This document shows positions 6,631 to 8,325 of a DNA stretch of 8,325 nt, in pieces (the first letter of the stretch is position 1; the number at the start of each line of letters is the position of its first letter). Where the stretch lies: the NCBI GenBank assembly GCA_023393715.1, contig JAEXCD010000063.1:1-8325 (forward strand), read 5' to 3'. The position numbers were made by a program, and so were the translations under genes. Origin of the DNA: Bacillota bacterium. Its GTDB lineage: Bacteria; Bacillota; Clostridia; Tissierellales; Peptoniphilaceae. The notes beneath the pieces are model-generated. The model was not told where the DNA came from, searched no databases, and was given only the letters and a program-made list of their open reading frames with translations.

Positions 6631-7876
6631 GCGGATGCTGTCTGGACGAATGCGCAGCAGGCTTCCGGATGGCTTTTACTCGAATGGGAAATGGCTGACG
6701 CTGCTCTTTCAGCTGTTGTCCATGTTTTTGGTGCTGATTCTGCACATCGGACAGATTGATGAAAAAAGTGTGGGCTTTGCCGTCGGCTTACTTGTGCTGA
6801 CCTTTTTATCCGCTTCCGTCGTCAATCGGTGGATGCGTGGAGATCGGTACCTGCTGCTGATTGTGAACCTGCTTTTTTCGATCGGCGTCATTATGATATT
6901 CCGAATCGACGCCGCGCTGGGATTGCGGCAGGTGATGATGTACATGATCGGCGTACTGTTCTTTTTCATCGTGTACCTTTTTTTGAAAAAAACAAATCGC
7001 TTTTGGGCGGGGAAGACGCTGTTCTTTTATCTCGCCGCGCTTTCGCTGTTTCTCATTACGCTTGTACTGGGCCGGGAAATCGGCGGCGCGCGGAACTGGA
7101 TCAGCATCGGCGGCGTTTTGGTTCAGCCTTCGGAATTTGCCAAGATTCCCTTTGTATTTTATGTTGCGTCGTGGTTCCAAAATTATGAGGCGCACCAAAA
7201 GAGTCTGTTTGGCAGATGGTCCCTGATGGCGGGAACGTACCTTTTGATCGGTCTGTTTTTTTTGCAGCGCGAGCTGGGGACGGCGACCGTGTTCTTTCTG
7301 GTACTGCTGTCGTCACAAATCGCATATGAAAAGAACTGGAAGCTGATTTTGCTGAACATCGCACTGGCCTGCGCGGGGATGGCTGTGGGCTATATTCTGT
7401 TCGCCCACGTGCGGGTGCGCTTTGATCTGTGGCTCGATCCGTGGCAGGACATCAACGACAAGGGCTATCAGATCGTACAGTCTCTGTTCGGACTGGCTGC
7501 CGGAGGATTTTTCGGGACAGGTCTGGGCCTGGGGAAGCCGGATACCATTCCGCTCGGATATTCCGACTTTATTTTTGCGTCCGTCGTCGAAGAAATGGGC
7601 GCGTTTATGGGGATTTGCGTCATTCTCCTGTTCCTGCTGCTGGTGTATCGCGGCATTAAAATCGCAATGAATCAGGAGCGCGATTTTTACAGCTGCCTCG
7701 CGCTGGCAAGCGCCGTACTGTTTGCGGCTCAGGCGCTCATCATGTTTGGGGGGGTGATGAAGGTCATTCCCCTTACCGGAATTACCATTCCCTTTATGAC
7801 GGCGGGCGGTTCCTCGCTGCTGGCGAGCTTTGGACTGCTGGCCGTGCTGCAGGTCAGCTCCGATCAGCTGGAATAG
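6620..7876 (+). CDS. SEDS-family peptidoglycan glycosyltransferase (RodA/FtsW/SpoVE)
   Basis: This polytopic membrane protein of about 418 residues should polymerise lipid II into glycan strands together with a class B PBP. ATG 6620 is preferred over the in-frame ATG at 6608: GGAGCGG (6610-6616) gives it a ribosome binding site, while 6608 has none. The start overlaps the FHA gene by 11 bases. Around ten hydrophobic segments are visible. Family motifs, counted from 6620, are GARNW (156-160), QPSEFAK (169-175), QRELGTA (216-222, where many members have QPDLGTA), KGYQIVQS (281-288), YSDFIFA with the putative catalytic Asp316 (usually HTDF), and GITIPF...GGSS ending at 399. HVRVRFDLWLDPW, the GTGLGLG loop and GGVMKVIPLTG resemble actinobacterial RodA as I remember it. 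The adjacent gene encodes a class B PBP, its likely partner. RodA (elongation) and FtsW or SpoVE (division, sporulation) roles cannot be separated with certainty, so no symbol is given. Confidence 0.93.
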   Translation: MKNKRMLSGRMRSRLPDGFYSNGKWLTLLFQLLSMFLVLILHIGQIDEKSVGFAVGLLVLTFLSASVVNRWMRGDRYLLLIVNLLFSIGVIMIFRIDAALGLRQVMMYMIGVLFFFIVYLFLKKTNRFWAGKTLFFYLAALSLFLITLVLGREIGGARNWISIGGVLVQPSEFAKIPFVFYVASWFQNYEAHQKSLFGRWSLMAGTYLLIGLFFLQRELGTATVFFLVLLSSQIAYEKNWKLILLNIALACAGMAVGYILFAHVRVRFDLWLDPWQDINDKGYQIVQSLFGLAAGGFFGTGLGLGKPDTIPLGYSDFIFASVVEEMGAFMGICVILLFLLLVYRGIKIAMNQERDFYSCLALASAVLFAAQALIMFGGVMKVIPLTGITIPFMTAGGSSLLASFGLLAVLQVSSDQLE

Positions 7877-7880
7877 GAGG
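7874..7880 (+). promoter_or_regulatory. Ribosome binding site of the PBP gene overlapping the SEDS stop codon
   Basis: TAGGAGG merges the SEDS TAG stop (7874-7876) with a perfect AGGAGG (7875-7880), 5 bases before ATG 7886. This is the same layout as at 4203-4209. It favours coupled synthesis of the polymerase and its transpeptidase. Confidence 0.75.
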
Positions 7881-7885
7881 CGTCG

Positions 7886-8325
7886 ATGCTGCGAAGTAAA
7901 AAAAGACTGTCGTTTCTTCTGACGCTGTTTTTGGCCGCGTTTTTGGGCATGGTGCTCTACCTGTGCTATTTTGAGCTCATAGAGGCACCGCGGCTTCGGG
8001 ATCACGCGTACAACATGCGCAACTGGGTGGACGAATCAAAGGTAGCGCGCGGACTCTTTCTCGATCGAAACGGGCACGAGATCATTTCGCGGGAGCAAGC
8101 GGAGGATGGAACGTTTACGCGCTATTCGAATCATCCGTATATGTATTCCTCCATCATCGGTTACAACTCGTCGGTGTATGGAAAAAGCGGATTAGAGGCG
8201 AAGTACAACTCGTATCTGCTCAATGTTCAAAGCGAAAATCCGATCGCGTGGCTGAAAGGACAGGTGCTCGACGCCGGTATCGGCAACAATGTGCGCCTGA
8301 CCATCGACAACACGCTGCAGTATCT
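7886..8325 (+). CDS. Class B penicillin-binding protein, N-terminal part (3' end outside window)
   Basis: The first 146 codons of a class B PBP, a D,D-transpeptidase that cross-links peptidoglycan made by a SEDS partner. A short basic N-terminus (MLRSKKR) precedes one transmembrane anchor (about residues 8-27), giving a cytoplasm-in, domain-out topology. Then come the juxtamembrane motif ARGLFLDRNG (a variant of the usual RGxIYDRNG), IIGYNSSVYGKSGLEAKYN of the pedestal region, and VRLTIDNTLQYL, typical of the linker leading to the transpeptidase domain. The SxxK, SxN and KTG catalytic motifs lie beyond the window and cannot be checked. The gene starts 9 bases after the SEDS gene. The layout resembles PbpA of actinobacteria and PBP2/SpoVD-like proteins of Clostridia. 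Which cell-cycle process it serves is not evident here. Confidence 0.88.
   Translation, partial: MLRSKKRLSFLLTLFLAAFLGMVLYLCYFELIEAPRLRDHAYNMRNWVDESKVARGLFLDRNGHEIISREQAEDGTFTRYSNHPYMYSSIIGYNSSVYGKSGLEAKYNSYLLNVQSENPIAWLKGQVLDAGIGNNVRLTIDNTLQY

Overview
The window reads as chromosomal DNA of a Gram-positive anaerobe-type Firmicute (Bacillota, most likely Clostridia-like). This is inferred from strong Shine-Dalgarno sites of the AGGAGG type before most genes, tight co-directional operons, a cytoplasmic type I pullulanase paired with a phospho-sugar mutase, and an FHA / SEDS / class B PBP cell-wall cluster. Genus or species cannot be named from what is visible. All six genes lie on the + strand. 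No RNA genes, mobile elements, CRISPR arrays or phage genes were recognised.

Region 1 (1-5912) is a glucan-utilisation operon. It starts with a GT35 (glycogen/starch phosphorylase family) gene whose 5' end lies outside the window. A type I pullulanase (alpha-1,6 debranching enzyme, GH13) follows, then an alpha-D-phosphohexomutase of the PgcA type (glucose-1-P to glucose-6-P). The gaps between them are 19 and 9 bases, so they are almost certainly co-transcribed. In the textbook scheme the phosphorylase releases glucose-1-phosphate, the pullulanase removes branch points and the mutase feeds glycolysis. The surprise is that the GT35 protein keeps the family fold motifs and the PLP-lysine position but appears to have lost most other catalytic residues. 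It looks like a pseudoenzyme or a repurposed phosphorylase, and it is the most interesting object here.

Region 2 (5913-6123) is the only sizeable intergenic gap. It carries a strong A/T-flanked intrinsic terminator (5968-6004) closing the glucan operon, then an extended -10 promoter (6087-6095) directly downstream of a run of nine T, and a strong ribosome binding site for the next operon.

Region 3 (6124-8325) is a peptidoglycan-synthesis operon: a small membrane-anchored FHA protein, a RodA/FtsW-family SEDS glycosyltransferase, and the N-terminal part of a class B penicillin-binding protein cut by the window edge. The order FHA-SEDS-PBP, and sequence details of the SEDS protein, resemble the actinobacterial fhaB-rodA-pbpA cluster. 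A SEDS polymerase and its cognate transpeptidase are thus encoded together with a likely phosphothreonine-reading adaptor.
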